A stretch of DNA of 64,000 nt from Actinophytocola sp044466355 (GTDB taxonomy: Bacteria > Actinomycetota > Actinomycetes > Mycobacteriales > Pseudonocardiaceae): positions 1 to 64,000 of the forward strand of contig NZ_JBITMQ010000015.1 in the NCBI RefSeq assembly GCF_044466355.1, written 5' to 3'. Made by a program: the position numbers and the translations under genes. Positions 62,311 to 64,000 of the stretch are shown here, piece after piece (position 1 is the first letter of the stretch; each line of letters starts with the position of its first letter). The notes below the pieces were generated by a model. It was given only the letters and a program-made list of their open reading frames with translations. It was not told where the DNA came from and did no database searches.

Positions 62311-63363
62311 TCAGACGGTCGGCCGCAGGCGCTGCAGCCCGGCGGCGACGACGATGACGAGCCCCTTGACGAGCAACTGGACGTTCGGGTCCACGCCGTG
62401 GAGGCCGAGGAAGTTGTTGAGCACCCCGAGGAGCAGCGCGCCGGCGACCGTGCCGACGACCGAACCCCGGCCACCCATCAGGCTCGTGCCGCCGATGACG
62501 ACGGCCGCGATCGCGTCCAGCTCGTAGCCGAACCCGTCGTTGGGGCTGCCCTGGTTGAGCTGACCGGCGTGCACGATGCCCGCCAGCGCCGCCAGGAACC
62601 CGCAGATGCAGAACACGATGATCTTCACGCGTGTCACCGGCACACCGGAAAGCCGCGCCGCCTTCTCGTTGCCGCCGATCGCGTACACGTGGCGGGCGAA
62701 CGCGCTGGTGCGCAGGAACACGATCGCGACCACCGCGACCACCGCGAAGATCAACGCCGGGATCGGCACGATCCCGTTGAACGTGCGCTCCCCCAGCAGG
62801 GAGAACGTCACGGGCGCCTCGCCGGGCCCGTCGCCGTAGGCGATGGCGACACCCTGCCCGCCCGACCAGATGCGCGCGATGCCCCTGGCGATCTGCATGC
62901 CGGCGAGCGTCACGATGAACGCCTGTATGCCGAACAACGCGGACGCGAGTCCCTGCAGGAAGCCGAAGAACAACCCGATCGCGAGCACGATGACGACCGC
63001 GGCGAAGACCCCGAAGTCGTCGTTCACCATCAGCACCGCCGACCCGACCGCGGCCAGCCCGAGCACCGCGCCGACGGACAGGTCGATACCGCCGACGAGG
63101 ATCACGAACGTCATGCCGACGGCCATGATCCCGATCTCGGACATCGCGCGGACGACGTTGGCCAGGTTGTCGGGGTTGAGGAACAGCAGCTCTCCGTTGT
63201 GCCGCGGCGAAAACACCACGGCCACGACGAACACCGCGACCAGCCCGAACAGGCTCTGGAAGCGGAACAGCGCACCCACGATGTCCCGGCGCTGTTTGTT
63301 CTGCTGTTGTGGCGGCGGTTCCGGCTCGGCACCGGCCTGCTTGGTCGTCACCTCGCTGGTCAC
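62311..63363 (-). CDS. Sugar ABC transporter permease (RbsC-like)
   Basis: A 350-residue membrane permease with 8-10 helices. It contains the family stretch GMTFVILVGGIDLSVGAVLG near residue 80, AFIVTLAGMQIARGIARIWS, and YAIGGNEKAARLSGVPVTRV with the ATPase-coupling loop, then LNQGSPNDGFGYELDAIAAV. The GTG at 63363 overlaps the ATPase stop (GTGA). The cytoplasmic N-terminus is unusually Gln/Pro-rich. Confidence 0.94.
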   Translation of the reverse strand: MTSEVTTKQAGAEPEPPPQQQNKQRRDIVGALFRFQSLFGLVAVFVVAVVFSPRHNGELLFLNPDNLANVVRAMSEIGIMAVGMTFVILVGGIDLSVGAVLGLAAVGSAVLMVNDDFGVFAAVVIVLAIGLFFGFLQGLASALFGIQAFIVTLAGMQIARGIARIWSGGQGVAIAYGDGPGEAPVTFSLLGERTFNGIVPIPALIFAVVAVVAIVFLRTSAFARHVYAIGGNEKAARLSGVPVTRVKIIVFCICGFLAALAGIVHAGQLNQGSPNDGFGYELDAIAAVVIGGTSLMGGRGSVVGTVAGALLLGVLNNFLGLHGVDPNVQLLVKGLVIVVAAGLQRLRPTV

Positions 63364-64000
63364 GCGCTTTCTCCTCCTTCTACCGCCAACGCCGTCGAAC
63401 CCTCACCCATGGAGGCGGCGAGCAGGTCGGCCTCACCGGCCTGCCTCGTGTCCAGCTCCCGCACGCTGCGCCCGCCCGACAGCACCACGACCCGGTCGCA
63501 GACGCCGACCAGCTCGGCCAGCTCCGACGACGCGAGCAGCACGCCGATCCCCTGCTGCGCCGCCTCGCCGAGCAGCTGGTAGATCTCCGCCTTCGCGCCG
63601 ATGTCCACGCCGCGGGTCGGCTCGTCAAGCAGCAGCAGTACCGGTTCGGTCAGCAGCATGCGGCCGAACACGACCTTCTGCTGGTTGCCGCCGGACAGCG
63701 TGCCGACCGCGTCGCCGATCGAGCCGAGCTTGACCTTCAGCTCGTCCACGATCCGCCGCACCGCGTTGTTCTCCCGTGCCCGCGGCACGAACCCGGCGCT
63801 GCCGATGCGGTCCACAATGGACAGAACGGTGTTCGCCGTGACCGAGTGTTCCAGCGACAGGCCCGCGATCCGCCGGTCCTCCGGCACGAGCGCCATGCCG
63901 GCGCGCAGCGACTGTCGTGCGCCGCGCGGGTGGAAACGCTTGCCACGGAACAGGATCTCGCCCCGCAACGTCCCCGGGGCCCCGGCGCCGTAGAGGGTCT
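63360..64000 (-). CDS. Sugar ABC transporter ATP-binding protein (RbsA-like), C-terminal part
   Basis: The last 213 codons of a two-domain sugar ATPase; the 5' part lies beyond the window. Visible are LYGAGAPGTLRGEI just after the second nucleotide-binding loop, MALVPEDRRIAGLSLEHSV, the signature GTLSGGNQQKVVFGR and Walker B VLLLLDEPTRGVDIGAKAE. It couples to the overlapping permease gene and is presumably at or near the start of the operon. Confidence 0.93.
   Translation of the reverse strand, partial: TLYGAGAPGTLRGEILFRGKRFHPRGARQSLRAGMALVPEDRRIAGLSLEHSVTANTVLSIVDRIGSAGFVPRARENNAVRRIVDELKVKLGSIGDAVGTLSGGNQQKVVFGRMLLTEPVLLLLDEPTRGVDIGAKAEIYQLLGEAAQQGIGVLLASSELAELVGVCDRVVVLSGGRSVRELDTRQAGEADLLAASMGEGSTALAVEGGESA

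Overview
The window is a high-GC chromosome segment with many GTG starts, 1-8 nt gene overlaps and dense packing, as in an actinomycete. Three things point to Pseudonocardiales (Saccharothrix/Lentzea/Amycolatopsis relatives) rather than Streptomyces: a block infC-rpmI-rplT-tsnR-pheST-arg-mpg-tyrS syntenic with mycobacteria, a mycothiol-type maleylpyruvate isomerase-like protein, and the rrn leader motif. The genus is inference.

Positions 1-25000 are mainly housekeeping. The 5' end of a 16S rRNA gene leaves the window at position 1, followed by tyrS, mpg and a two-gene regulator/exporter operon whose operator overlaps the argH stop. The arginine operon argC-J-B-D-F-R-(G remnant)-H is fully coupled by overlaps, and argG is reduced to a 78-codon, internally deleted ORF. 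Next come a secreted tripeptidyl aminopeptidase, an AlkD-like protein, an AAC(3)-like acetyltransferase, pheT/pheS, a SpoU methyltransferase and rplT/rpmI/infC, then a CitA/CitB-type two-component system divergent from a dicarboxylate symporter (dctA).

Positions 25000-53500 are accessory: TetR and AraC regulators, small oxidoreductases, uvrA, an MBL hydrolase followed by a decayed duplication that carries a VapBC toxin-antitoxin module, a cold-shock protein, and an assembly gap (N run at 38753-38762 inside G/C homopolymers). A set of nucleic-acid-related genes follows (HEPN-DUF4268, DUF429, RNase HI, RlaP-like nucleotidyltransferase), then an aminotransferase, FKBP, a P450, a secreted M15-like peptidase, a DHA2 exporter, a beta-propeller lipoprotein-like protein and a uridine-kinase-like protein.

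Positions 53700-64000 hold a sugar locus: FGGY kinase, L-fucose-isomerase-like enzyme, LacI regulator, secreted GH172 (DUF2961) glycosidase and an RbsABC-type importer. GH172 enzymes can release D-arabinofuranose, and fucose isomerases act on D-arabinose, so the locus reads as a D-arabinofuran salvage pathway: extracellular release, import, isomerisation to D-ribulose, then phosphorylation to D-ribulose 5-phosphate. This is the most interesting candidate system here, together with the argG remnant and the repeat-flanked VapBC region. No transposase, prophage, CRISPR array or tRNA gene was recognised.
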